DNA from: Didymodactylos carnosus
Lineage: Eukaryota > Rotifera > Eurotatoria > Philodinida > Philodinidae
Direction of reading: 5' to 3'
DNA: 24,843 bases
Assembly (NCBI GenBank): GCA_905250885.1
Contig: CAJNOQ010002341.1
Span: 1-24,843, forward strand
In this document: positions 9,136-18,766 of the stretch, piece after piece
How the letters are laid out: each line of letters starts with the position of its first letter
How positions within the stretch are numbered: position 1 is the first letter of the stretch
The notes under the pieces: model-generated
The model's database searches: none
What the model was told of the DNA's origin: nothing
Seen by the model: only the letters and a program-made list of their open reading frames with translations
Translations under genes and position numbers: made by a program

Positions 9136-9885
9136 TTAATAATTAATATTTTGTTGTTTTTTAAAAATACAGAATATATCGTCTACATATCTAATCCATA
9201 TTAATGGTTTATTTGTTGAGAATCTATTAATTTTATGCTCAAGATTTGACATGAATAAGTCAGCTAATATTGGACCTAAAGGTGATCCCATTGCTACTCC
9301 ATCGGTTTGTATATATACTTTATCAAGAAATCTGAATGGAATGTTGCATACAGCGAATTCTAATAATTGTTTTAATTGTGATCGAGTAAAAGGTATAGAA
9401 GGTGGAGAAGGCCTTTTAAATAACATGTCTAGAGTAATTTCTATAGCTTCATGAACAGGAACATTTGTGTATAAATTATCGACATCAAAACTAACCATTA
9501 TTTGATCAGAGCTATTTTGGATTCCTATAATCTTTTTCACAAATTCAAATGAGTCACGAATATAAGAAAATGATTGAGAGGATCTATTATTTTTAATTAG
9601 TTGGTAAAGAAACTCAGATAAATCATGTTTATATGCACCTATAGATGATATGATAGGGTGAAGCGGATAATTTACTTTATGAATTTTTGGTTGACCATAT
9701 GTAGTAGCATAAGAGGCGCAAGTAGAATGGATACGATAGTACGTTCCTTCATCAATTATATTGTCTTCAAATAATTTTAATATATACTTATTTATAGATT
9801 TTTCTTTACTAATTAACGGTGACTTCTTGGTGTATTTAAATTGCTTCAATTGGAGAACCTCTTCCATCTTTTTAATATATTCTTT
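9136..9885 (-). mobile_element. Penelope-like element fragment, reverse transcriptase domain
   Basis: The minus-strand frame (ATG at 9867, stop at 9136-9138, 243 codons) carries RT fingers and palm in order: YGQPKIHK (57-64), PLHPIIS (68-74), SFDVDNLYTNVP (126-137), TDGVAMGSPLGPILA (188-202) and RYVDDIF (226-232) with the catalytic Asp pair. Reading YG.PKIHK with SFDV..LYTNVP and GVAMGSPL is characteristic of Penelope-like elements rather than LINE or LTR reverse transcriptases. The protein ends just after the YVDD block: thumb and any GIY-YIG endonuclease are missing, cut at the 43-bp minisatellite. Upstream, homology to the second copy stops at 9885 (KEYIKK), so the N-terminal part is also missing. 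The core frame is undamaged. EN-bearing or Athena-type cannot be decided. Confidence 0.85.
9812..9885 (-). repeat. Left arm of 74-bp inverted repeat (Penelope-like copy 1)
   Basis: Matches the reverse complement of 10109-10182 with two or three differences. It encodes KEYIKKMEEVLQLKQF and continues KYTKKSPL. Confidence 0.9.
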
Positions 9886-10182
9886 GTATTATTCTTGTAA
9901 AATCCAAAAACATTGTCACCCTAACGTATTTTCTACCGTATGTCGTAAATTGTATAGTTATTCAGAAGTATTTATGAAAACAGTTAAAAAGAAAAATATA
10001 AGGAATATTAGTGATGAAGAATTTAATGCAATTAAATCTTTGAAAAATAATCATAATATTGTAATTTGCCGTGCAGATAAAGGTAATTCCATTGTTATAC
10101 TTGACAAGAAAGAATATATTAAAAAGATGGAAGAGATTCTCCAATTGCAGCAATTTAAATACACCAAGAAGTCACCGTTAAT
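9886..10182 (+). mobile_element. Second Penelope-like element fragment, 5' part, opposite orientation
   Basis: On the plus strand the frame reads NISDEEFNAIKSLKNNHNIV, then ICRADKGNSIVILDKKEYIK and KMEEILQLQQFKYTKKSPL. The ADKGN.IVILDK(K)EY segment precedes the fingers of Penelope-like reverse transcriptases. It ends at 10182, exactly where homology with copy 1 ends, so it is a 5' fragment only. The open frame extends left into the inverted arm and that part is antisense to copy 1, so the ATG at 9761 is not a real start. The two fragments lie head to head. Confidence 0.8.
10109..10182 (+). repeat. Right arm of 74-bp inverted repeat (Penelope-like copy 2)
   Basis: Partner of 9812-9885. The nearly identical arms suggest that both fragments come from closely related copies. 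Confidence 0.9.
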
Positions 10183-10525
10183 GGACATCATCTTTTAGTG
10201 TTATTGAACACGAACAAGAATTACGAGTAGAGACCCATTCTTCAGTTCCGTTGTTATTTGAGCTCTTTAAACGATACAAGTAACTTTTATGTAATATACC
10301 ATCTTAGTTTTTTTCAGTTTTGATACGAGAAAAATGTAGAGTTATAGACATGATAGGATTCATAGAGAAAATCGAATTAAGATATTCTGTTTCAAGGTAG
10401 TGCTACTCTTCATTTTTATAGTCTCACCCGATCTAGTGATGTCGTTCTCAGCTCAATTTAGTTTTAAGCATCAGTTTTGAAAAATATTTCAATCAATTTC
10501 TGTGTCTACAGCAGTCAGTCATTCC
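10183..10525. other. Flank of the Penelope-like fragments
   Basis: A short open stretch at 10182-10283 (plus) reads FSVIEHEQELRVETHSSVPL followed by LFELFKRYK and a stop. It is protein-like but too short to assign. Nothing else is seen. Confidence 0.3.
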
Positions 10526-11165
10526 TAATTACCCAAGCAAAAAATCATACATGGAAATATCTAGATATTTTATCGTTGTACTGGGCAATAGATATGAAAT
10601 ATCTAGGTATATGTGTCACTTTCATTGGGTTATCTGGATATATTGGGCATGGTATCTAGTGCATCTCGATATCTTCTCAATATATTGGGATACAAGAAAA
10701 GGCTAGTGTGAGGAGCTACGGTCCCCAATATAATGATCTGTTATAGTCCAATATATCGACTATTGACAACATAAGTGTCAATTTATTGACAGCAATGTGA
10801 TAACAGTCTACATTGCACTCCGAGATATAAAGACATCCTGCTTTCTGTAATATATTGGTCTATTATTGCTCAATATATTGACTTGATATGAATAAAAACT
10901 TTGTAAATTTATGGAGTATATGTGTTACATATACAGGTGCTGTGACTGCAAAACAAAAAGGTGAATAATCCGACCGTCGATATATCGAGTAATATATTGG
11001 GTATGGTATTGGGTTACCTAGGTATATTGACTACTGCATTGGGTTAGTTAGCTTGGCTTGCCCAATACCCAATACTTTCTTTTTACCTGTATCTAGATAT
11101 ATTGGGTATTGGGTATTGGATTGGATTACCTAGATAGGATTGCCCAATACTCGATACTTTTTATT
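10526..11165. repeat. Cryptic simple-sequence island of AATATATTGG-like words
   Basis: Variations of ATCTAGATAT, AATATATTGG and ATTGGGTAT recur without a strict period: examples are TCAATATATTGGGA (about 10678), GTAATATATTGGTC (about 10848), CTCAATATATTGAC (about 10870), AGTAATATATTGGGTATGG (about 10989) and TATTGGGTATTGGGTATTGG (about 11099). Both orientations occur (CCAATACCCAATAC near 11066). No coding frame is supported here. Confidence 0.6.
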
Positions 11166-11371
11166 CGCTTGGCTTACACAGCGATTCGAATTTATAAACA
11201 GTGTACAAAGTATGTGAAAAGAACAAACTCACTATTCCAAATTGAGGCCACATTTTATTTGTATAAGAAACGAGAGAATATATGCATTCCAAGTTGAGAC
11301 CGCTTTTTAAATCTAATTAATAATCATCAAAAAAAGTGGTCTCAGTCATGAAGCCTCGGAACATTTAGCAG
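11166..11371. other. No gene seen; downstream flank of the channel gene
   Basis: AT-rich sequence between the simple-sequence island and the end of the DEG/ENaC gene on the minus strand. Confidence 0.4.
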
Positions 11372-11377
11372 TTTATT
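11372..11377 (-). promoter_or_regulatory. Poly(A) signal AATAAA for the channel gene
   Basis: TTTATT on the plus strand gives AATAAA on the minus strand, about 74 bases after the channel stop codon. The position is suitable for 3' end formation. Confidence 0.45.
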
Positions 11378-11450
11378 TTATCTGCAAGTTAATTACAAAC
11401 AAGACAACGTGCATATTTACATTAAGGGTAATAGACATCCTTTCACAAGT

Positions 11451-13412
11451 CTAATGTTTTGAATCAACGGTATCTTCTGAAAACGCTTGAACTTTGTCTT
11501 TGCCAAAGCATTTCAACAATTTTTTACGATAAATCAACCCAATGAGTTCGATGATACTTGATACACTCAAACCCATCCAACTAAAATAGAAAATAGTCTT
11601 TAGCGAAATGCAGATGTATCATGCATCGAAAGATCTCAAACATTCGATAGTTCTCTGCATTTTATACCTCTGTATGGAAACTGATTTTAACTCTATGACA
11701 TATTTACATTAAATTTGTCTTTCTGTTTCTCATGTCATTCTTTTCGTTAAACAAATATTTACAGAAAAACACTTTTGTTAACTTTATAATAATGAAGATA
11801 CTTATTTCACTTTTTTTACAATCAGTCTATACTAATGAATTTTGATCAAACAAGAAGTAGTTTGACGCCCGCCTTCTCTAGTAATGGCTTCAAGCACAAC
11901 ATTATATGAAATTTGGGTTGAAGATCAAGAAAGAACTTTTATGCAGCTATAAAGTTGTTTGTTGAAAACATACAGATTTTTTCAGATAGAAATGTTTGTC
12001 ATTGGTGTAAAAACTTACAATCCACTTTGTCCGCCAATATCAGACATAAATGCTACCCATGAATACGTTGCCATCTCCGTATACGACGTTACATACTGAC
12101 TAACGGGCAGTATTTTCAATTTTAAATAATTCTTGTCGAGATACAAAGTATAATTCGCTTCAAAATCGGCTGGTAACGGCGTTGCTGACTTGTTTTCCGT
12201 ATTTAGAAAGTCCATAACTAACAATAATTTCTGTAGTTCCGTTGGTGCTCTGAGTGATGATGTGTCTGTTTCAAATGTCATTATCTCACATTCTGGTTGA
12301 CAATGCACACATTGTTTCGATTGCAGTTGCAAATCATTGAGAAAATTTTGACGGGCTTCTGCAGCACACATTCCTTCATCAGTATGCACGGAACATGCAT
12401 TTACAGATACTAACTGATTGTTTACAACTAGTTTATCGACGAAAAAGTAGATAGGTATGGTGCATCGACATTGGTGATAGATGTACGATTGAGCACACAG
12501 CTCATAGCAAACAGTTTGAGAATATTTGAATTGAGAAGTGCCAAATGCGGTCGAATAGAGCGCTTGCATATCTTCGCCCATCTGTGTTGTGCACTGGGTG
12601 TATGGTGAACCCAGATATGTTGTTACGTGCTTGGTATAGAGTATCTGGTGATCAAGCCCCGGTTGATAATATTGCCCTACGTATCGAACGAGTGGAAATT
12701 CGTCATTATCATGGAGTATTGCTGTTAAACTATTAGCATAGTATGTGGGTGTATACCATTGTTGGTTCAAATAAAATGTTAAAACAAGCCCATTTTCAAC
12801 CGTCCAGCCATTGCCAAAATCATTTGTCTTGTATAAAGATGAAATGTTTCCTACTTTTGCATTAAACGTGTAGCAATTTCCAGTTATCGTTGATATAGAC
12901 CGAACGAACAGTTGACTTCTGTTCGTGTAACAATCAAGGCCGTTGTACGTGCAATCTAGTAAAATATCGTCCAGCTGAAAACCGTAATATTGAATTAAAT
13001 CCGATCGATTTTGATTAAATAAATCGACGATAAAATTGACCATTAAGAGGTACGCATCAGCCATGGAAAGAGTAGATTCATTTGACCAGCTTAATAATGC
13101 TGGTCCTAAACGATCGTATCGAAAAGGATTTCCGCTGCAGAAAGTGATTGCCGGAAAATAGCTCGATTGTTCAAAGCGAATTTTGACACTTGTCTGAGTT
13201 GGATATGAATAGTACTGAAAGGAACTCATTAGAATGAAATAGATCATGGATGAAAACAATATGATGAGGAGTAGATATTTTGAAATCTCACATTTTGCCA
13301 TTTTTACTTGTTTTAATTGGCGAACGAAGACGCAGCTTGTGCTCGTGTTAATATAAAAAATCGTAAAAATAATATTTGAAAGAAAATTTTTTGTAAATAA
13401 TTCATTAAACAA
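11451..13412 (-). CDS. DEG/ENaC family sodium channel (two exons: 13412-12019 and 11580-11451)
   Basis: Amiloride-sensitive/degenerin-type cation channel subunit, about 507 residues after splicing. TM1 spans about 46-64, followed by SVKIRFEQSSYFPAITFC (75-92) and a large extracellular domain with the hallmark VCYELCAQSYIYHQCRC (301-317) and CQPECEIMTFET (371-382). Exon 1 ends in codon TT|, donor GTAAGT at 12018; the acceptor CTATTTTAG ends at 11581. Splicing gives SDIGGQSGFWMGLSVSSIIE, the conserved pre-TM2/TM2 block with the G-L-S selectivity filter (468-470). The C-terminus is short (LLKCFGKDKVQAFSEDTVDS). The N-terminal segment NTSTSCVFV occupies the place of the family's His-Gly gating motif, but HG reads CV, unless another 5' exon or start is used; M38 is an alternative start. 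Close relatives are FMRFamide- or acid-gated channels; the ligand cannot be inferred. Confidence 0.9.
11581..12018 (-). other. Intron of the DEG/ENaC gene
   Basis: 438 bases, GTAAGTTTTT at the donor and CTATTTTAG at the acceptor. Phase 2. It restores the TM2 block exactly, which supports the boundaries. Confidence 0.85.
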
Positions 13413-13664
13413 AGTTTATTTTTCATGCATAGTTAAGTTGAACGAAACGTAGATTGAGTATTTTAATTGCTCTCAACTGATTCATCAAATACCTGTAAAC
13501 TAGGTAATTAAAAATCAGACAAAAAGTTAAAAAAGACAAACTTCTTCACTTGATGCCACTAAGATAATTATTTTTTATTTAAAACAGTAAAAGCACCGTA
13601 TTATATGTATCATCAAAAACATCATAAAGTCTTTTGCTTTTACGTTTCTACCCAGGTCGAGGAA
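13413..13664. other. Upstream flank of the channel gene
   Basis: AT-rich. No further exon is convincing. The promoter is expected here but not recognised. Confidence 0.35.
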
Positions 13665-13960
13665 TCGTAAGAGCGGATCGTACGAGATCAGACATGATTA
13701 TAATGTATGATCGTACATGGGCAGATATGACCTTGAATAATCGTATTACTTCTTACATATGAAATGGTACGATCAACCCACCAATCGAAGTCCCTGAAAA
13801 GTCATAGGGTTCGGATTATAGGATTAGGATACAACAATCATACATACGATCTTATCTGCTCTTATAAGATCATACGTACAAAATGTTATGATTCCAAAAG
13901 ATCGTACGTATAATTGCGTACTAACATATGCGCCCTTATGTACAAATAACATATGATTCT
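13665..13960. repeat. Island of GTACGAT/ATCGTAC-like words, left
   Basis: Words related to GATCGTACG recur in both orientations: GATCGTACGAGATC (about 13676), ATGATCGTACATGG (about 13707), GGTACGATCAACC (about 13767), ACATACGATCTTATC, AAGATCATACGTAC (about 13865) and AAGATCGTACGTATAATTG (about 13899). The period is irregular. No coding frame is supported. Confidence 0.55.
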
Positions 13961-14474
13961 TACTGTTTTTATCTAGCTAGTGTGCAGGCTTCTTTCCGTA
14001 TTAGTATTCTCTCAATCTTTTAATTGTAGTGAAGAAAATTCTTTTTCTCTAAGAAATTCTAAAACTGGAAAGTACACACATCGCACTTTGTTTGGTGAAA
14101 TACTATCCTACTCCTGTAGAGCGTTTTACAAAAAAACAACAACCAGAGTGGCCTTCTATTCCGGTAAGGGATTTAGATAGATGAATATAGTAAATCAGGT
14201 AAGGTAGAATAAGGGAAGAGGAAGTTCTAAATTCTCATGTCTACTATATTAGTCTAGTATCAGGAAGGAATGTAAATTGTTCTTTCTCCCATAAATTTTG
14301 TTCTTTCATGAACAATAAGCGTAAAAAAGGCGCTTAGTGAGCTTTTAAATCGACCTGAAGTTTATGAAGCTACGAGGTATTTTCTAATATTAGACACTGA
14401 AAAACGCACATAAACAAGAATCTAAGCTTTTTCAAGCATTCCAAGTGGGACCAAAAGCAGAGAAATAATCTCAA
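13961..14474. other. Spacer between the two GTACGAT islands
   Basis: No gene recognised; the open frame at 13980-14180 resembles no family. A small hairpin (AAGCGTAAAAAAGGCGCTTA) lies near 14318. Confidence 0.4.
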
Positions 14475-14735
14475 AAGTACGATTTTCACTCAAATCATAT
14501 CAAATTGTATGACACAAACAGGTACGATTTTTACTACTTTTGTACGGGTCATTCATACTGCACGGTTTCGTACAAAATACCTTACCGTCGTAAAACCAGA
14601 TCCTTACCAAAATCATAGTACAGGAACTCATACAATCCTACAGTACAAATCACATCACCTCTTACTTCTCATACGACCTTGCACGATCTTAGTACGATTC
14701 TACGATCCGAGTATCGCAAACATGAAGGTATACCA
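14475..14735. repeat. Island of GTACGAT-like words, right
   Basis: Again repeated variants: AGTACGATTTTC (about 14476), GGTACGATTTTTAC (about 14521), TTGTACGGGTC, TTTCGTACAAAATACC, CATAGTACAGG, CATACGACC, GCACGATCTTAGTACGATTC (about 14677) and CTACGATCC. The period is irregular and the words are mostly in one orientation here. Confidence 0.5.
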
Positions 14736-16054
14736 AAATAAAAATGCGTATCGTCTTAACGATTAAGTTACTCAAGCTAGATTTTTCGCCAGTAATGTTA
14801 ATAGTGACATCCGAAGAGGTTAATAATATAGGTCTTGTTATGACAGTCCGAATGACAAATTCAATCAAAACACGCCGCCGTTCAAGCAAAAAAGGAATCA
14901 AGAAAATATTTTTTCGAAATAGCCGACTTTTGCTGAAATGTAAACTGTTCGAAAACCAGAGCTTATACATATTTTTTAACTAGTACAATAGAAAGTTTTT
15001 AATTTTATTAGTTTATCATTATACGTATTTAAGTATTCCTAATTAACAAATATTTTTTAACTGCCAGTCTCGATGTATCGATCTGTTACTTTTCTTCAGA
15101 CATTTATCTGCTTTTTACACGTTGAAGAAACGAAGATATTAATTGTTTGTACAAGACGCAGGCGAAATGAGATGAACTGAGAAATAACTGGTGGTTTTAA
15201 GATAATTTTTCTAAATGCCATTACAATGCAGAAAATTTCCAGTCTTTTCAAAAGTAGATACTTTGTAAAACAAATTATTAGGCACAAACGAAGTTGTGCG
15301 GCAAAATATCAAATATCAACGATTCATAGAGTTTTTCAAAGGCTATACGCCAACAACATTTTTACTGACAGTTATTCTTCGAATGTCAATCAGAAGAGAC
15401 GGAAAAAATCAGTAGGTTATAATAAATCTTCTCCGATATTAGATTACCGTCTCTTATCAACAGGCCACTGGCAATTATACAAGATGAAAACTAAACAGAA
15501 GCTCATGGTCTTTTATTTCGCATAAAATAATTTGCGCTCATCTTGTTTTATGATACATTTAACGAAGTTTTATAGAGACCTAACTGGTTCATGTTTTGAA
15601 AAGCAATAAACATTTCACAATATACTGAAACAGCTATATACACGAAGCTAATGATGTTACGAGTCGATTTATCCACAAATATCGGATGGTAAATAAAACG
15701 ATATTGCTGAAAATGATTATGATGACCATGAAGAAGAAGAAATTAAAAAACATGATAGAGACAAATATAATATAGGTTCAGATTGTTGTTTATAACTATG
15801 ATTTCAATGATTTGATTTCAATGATTGTCTATAATAAATTTTATACGAAGATGCACCCACCTAATAAAAATCGTTTACCTTCATTACTGACCAAAAGTGA
15901 TATTCAGGACTCATCTTTTCACATCTATTTCCCGATGGAAAACCTTCGTTTGATGAACAGGATGTAACAAAACTGAGTTTTGCACAATATTGTGATAGGC
16001 GATGTATAAAGTTATAACGCACTGTCTGTACCAGATCCAAGTTACATGTTTAAC
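14736..16054. other. Gene-poor stretch, nothing assigned
   Basis: About 1.3 kb. Open frames at 14744-14983, 14689-14970 (opposite strands, overlapping) and 15226-15525 have no motif I recognise. AT-rich, with no clear repeat. Confidence 0.35.
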
Positions 16055-16245
16055 CTACATATTCGATTTTAATTTAACACTTTCGTCTCGTTCTGTTTTA
16101 GCTAATTCATCTTTCTTCATCTCAATTAATTTGTCCTTGGCAGCCTCAGTTATTTCAGAAATAGCATCCGCTTCAAAGCGCAGTAGATCTTTTTTTGTTC
16201 CAGTGATAATAATATTCATCCATCGCTCATTATATGTCCCATTTT
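16055..16245 (-). CDS. Exon-like C-terminal fragment, unknown protein
   Basis: After a plausible splice acceptor (TTTTGAGCAG, ending at 16246) a minus-strand frame reads NGTYNERWMNIIITGTKKDL, then LRFEADAISEITEAAKDKLI and EMKKDELAKTERDESVKLKS before a TAG at 16055-16057. It has real-protein composition with a charged, probably helical or coiled-coil tail. I do not recognise the family and see no matching upstream exon on the minus strand, so this may be the last exon of a gene or a stranded fragment. Confidence 0.35.
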
Positions 16246-16526
16246 CTGCTCAAAACCAAAAACTAAATTAATGATTGGATACGTACAATAAATGAAAAAC
16301 AAGTTTAGTAAGGGAGAAGGCACTCCTTATGCCTCCAGTTCCATCAGTACCCAACACTATCAAATGTCTTGCGAAAATCTAGAAAAACAGCCAATACCTA
16401 CTTGATGTCGTCAAATGCTAATAAGATTTCATGAAAACTGGCAACTGAGTGATATACTGTTGAATCATCCCATTGAAAATCGACTAATTCCTGCTAATGA
16501 GTTCAAAGCAAGACGAATACTCATCA

Positions 16527-16597
16527 AAGGACGGGATCGATAAGAGGCAAAATCGACCTCTTCTCAGATCAAGCTCATATTCACAAGTCCGATGTAG
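16527..16597. repeat. Left arm of ~71-bp inverted repeat
   Basis: Matches the reverse complement of 17690-17761, sharing TCGATAAGAGGCAAAATC and GATCAAGCTCATATTCACAA. The arms enclose about 1.1 kb. Both arms read GSIRGKI followed by SDQAHIHKSDV in one frame, so the repeat may once have been coding. Confidence 0.8.
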
Positions 16598-16606
16598 TTT
16601 TTCTCC

Positions 16607-17053
16607 GTGATTAAAACTAGCACTTCAAAAAACCTATTTTCACCCTCTCTGGAAAAAATTCCTAATCCAAACTTTTCTCCCTTAGTTGAACTTTATTTAG
16701 GGTATTTTCCCCATTTCTTCTCTTTGCCCAAAGAAAACCTCAACTACTGTATATCATTCGATACAGAACTTCACGAGCAACAAAATGATATATATATTAC
16801 TGAGAACAAATGGGGTCTTGGTGTCATAACAGCAGAAATACTAACCCAGACCTCCACAAATCGACAGGTCAACAGCGTTCATCGTTTACATTGTCCAGCC
16901 AGTTTATCGTTAACCACGCCACTTTATACATCATTCGATAGAGAATTTCAGGGGCTACAAAATGATATATATAATATTGAGAAAAAATGGGGTCTGGGTG
17001 TCCTAACACTAGAAATACTACTAGAGAGGGAGGTTTTCGGCATCGATGGATAG
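16607..17053 (+). CDS. Uncertain 148-codon frame with a 59-residue tandem duplication
   Basis: The frame contains two related segments 177 bp apart, in phase: SFDTELHEQQNDIYITENKW plus GLGVIT near 16757-16830, and SFDREFQGLQNDIYNIEKKW plus GLGVLT near 16934-17007. Because 177 is a multiple of three the duplication keeps the frame. A weaker third trace of the unit may start near 17065 (CCGTTTACCATTTACATCGG). The start shown is a convention (near-cognate ATT region); no true start was identified. It lies inside the 16527-17761 inverted-repeat block, so it may be mobile-element sequence and not a gene. Confidence 0.25.
   Translation: MIKTSTSKNLFSPSLEKIPNPNFSPLVELYLGYFPHFFSLPKENLNYCISFDTELHEQQNDIYITENKWGLGVITAEILTQTSTNRQVNSVHRLHCPASLSLTTPLYTSFDREFQGLQNDIYNIEKKWGLGVLTLEILLEREVFGIDG
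16754..17020 (+). repeat. Imperfect tandem duplication, 177-bp unit
   Basis: TCATTCGATA at 16754 recurs at 16931, and CAAAATGATATATATA and AAATGGGGTCT recur at the same spacing. Copies differ at roughly one base in five to six. Confidence 0.8.
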
Positions 17054-17372
17054 GCTAAGTCCATATAAAACCGTTTACCATTTACATCGGCCGTTCACGT
17101 CAGTAACGAACCTACCTCATATTCTAGAGCTTAGCAAGCTGAATCGAATGGGGAAAACCGCAAGTCTTCAGACTTGTTAGAAAAGAAGGTATAGCCGTTT
17201 TACCGTCGTAGCAGAAAAATGCATTTTCATCATTTTCCGGCGGATTTGGCCTAACTTGTAGAACGTGTGCCGACTACATTGCCTAACACAGAACCTTGAA
17301 GTTGGTGTCAAATGAAAGAGCGCATCTAGTTCTATATATTTAGACGGGGAAAAGTTATGCTACATGTCGCAG

Positions 17373-17415
17373 TTTTGAGGCAGAGATTTTCGAAAAATCG
17401 GGTTTTCTAGAAAAC
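17373..17415. repeat. Left arm of nested ~43-bp inverted repeat
   Basis: AGAGATTTTCGAAAAATC and GGGTTTTCTAGAAAA match the reverse complement of about 17622-17668. It is nested inside the larger inverted repeat. Confidence 0.65.
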
Positions 17416-17621
17416 GATGTTGTATCACACAGTGGCATTGAAAATATGATACAGTTCGAAAACGGCATTAACGCGACTGAATTTATATTCATAGTGTTAA
17501 AAAGCCTGTAACTCGGTTGTCCACGATCGCAGTAACTTAGCCAGCATCTTATGTTATGGAGAATTGAAGGGGCTATTTGATGATATGGTTGAAAGGCTTC
17601 TGAAAGAAACTTTAAGTTCAC

Positions 17622-17668
17622 TAGATTTTCTAGAAAACCGGGTTTTCAAAAATCTCTATCTCAAGACA
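17622..17668. repeat. Right arm of nested ~43-bp inverted repeat
   Basis: Contains TTTTCTAGAAAACC and GGGTTTTCAAAAATCTCT; partner of 17373-17415. Confidence 0.65.
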
Positions 17669-17689
17669 TGTTGAAATGTTGAAAAACGT

Positions 17690-17761
17690 CTACATCAGAC
17701 TTGTGAATATGAGCTTGATCAGAGAGGGGGCTGATTTTGCCTCTTATCGACCCCCGTCCTT
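17690..17761. repeat. Right arm of ~71-bp inverted repeat
   Basis: Partner of 16527-16597. On the minus strand the flanking frame reads RPITLLPILAKILRHII upstream of GSIRGKIS. The RPI.LLP..(S/A)KI pattern is reminiscent of a LINE reverse transcriptase, but too short to claim. Confidence 0.8.
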
Positions 17762-18766
17762 CACAATGTATGATGTGTCTGAGAATTTTTGCAAGGATTG
17801 GTAAAAGAGTAATGGGGCGTATTATGAGAATCACCAGACTTAAAAATACGCGTAGTACAACATCACTTTCAAGCTTTGAGAATATATTCATGTATCAATA
17901 ATCCATTGAATAAATAGGGTATAACTGAAGTAACAATGGGCTCCAACCCTTGCAATATACTTCCAGAAATATGAGAATCATTAGCTTTACTATAATTAAT
18001 CATTTTATCATGAATATCTTGTTAATTATAAGCTTATATCAATAAACAAAATAGCTGCAGAAAAAAATCATTTTTCATGTCACTCATTACGAATGGGTCA
18101 AAGATGGCCCATGGTGTCCTGAAGGATGATCCCACATTTCTAATCAAGAAATCTGTAAATGCTTTCCTGCAAATAGATGGCGCCTATAGCAGTATATATC
18201 AACCGCCCAAAAATAATCAATCTGTGCAAGTGAGAAAAAATGAAAGAAAATAAATCAGATTTTTTTAATTTTTGGGAAATTCACCGTTTACAGACTCAAA
18301 TATTTTTGCCAAGGAGTAACGAAAAAAAAATTAATTTTTTATGGATCTATAGCTCATTGAATTCTCTGCACAATATTCAATAAGCTTTTTGATTCGATGC
18401 TTTGTTACTCCACTACATGGTTTCTACGAATGGATCGAAAATGACCCGAATGGGAATAAAGGCTTAAAAGATTTAGTCTATAACAGAAATTGCATCAACT
18501 CACATCTTGAATAAAATTGCTAAAAAAAGACAAAAATAATATAAAAGAAAACTAGCTGCAGCTTTGCAAAAAAAGCTGGGCAGTTTAAGATGACATCCTC
18601 GAGTAAATTTTGATTTTCACGGGTGAAAAATAATCGATCATCTAATTAGCTAATTAATGATGTATATTTACTCTTGAATCATAAATATTGTGTGATCTGC
18701 AAATTCTGTCTTATATTATCGAAAATAACGAAAAGCCAAAAACTATGAAAGTTGACTTTTTCATCA
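17762..18766. other. Gene-poor AT-rich stretch
   Basis: No gene recognised. Two loosely similar patches about 330 bp apart (ACGAATGGGTCAAAGATGGC near 18088 and ACGAATGGATCGAAAATGAC near 18426) hint at an old duplication. Confidence 0.4.

Noticed and set aside
9761-10198. A single 145-codon plus-strand gene
   Set aside because: Its left half is antisense to the Penelope-like RT fragment; only the part after about 9886 is sense coding of the second copy.
12545-12736. Plus-strand frame of 63 codons
   Set aside because: Antisense shadow of the DEG/ENaC exon.
14689-14983. Overlapping frames on both strands as candidate genes
   Set aside because: No motif on either strand, no start context or splice signals, and composition explained by local sequence.
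15226-15525. 99-codon basic protein frame, possibly helix-turn-helix
   Set aside because: I could not identify any conserved motif; the basic composition alone is not evidence.
17661-17891. LINE reverse transcriptase fragment (RPITLLPILAKIL)
   Set aside because: One short motif without neighbouring RT blocks; could be chance.
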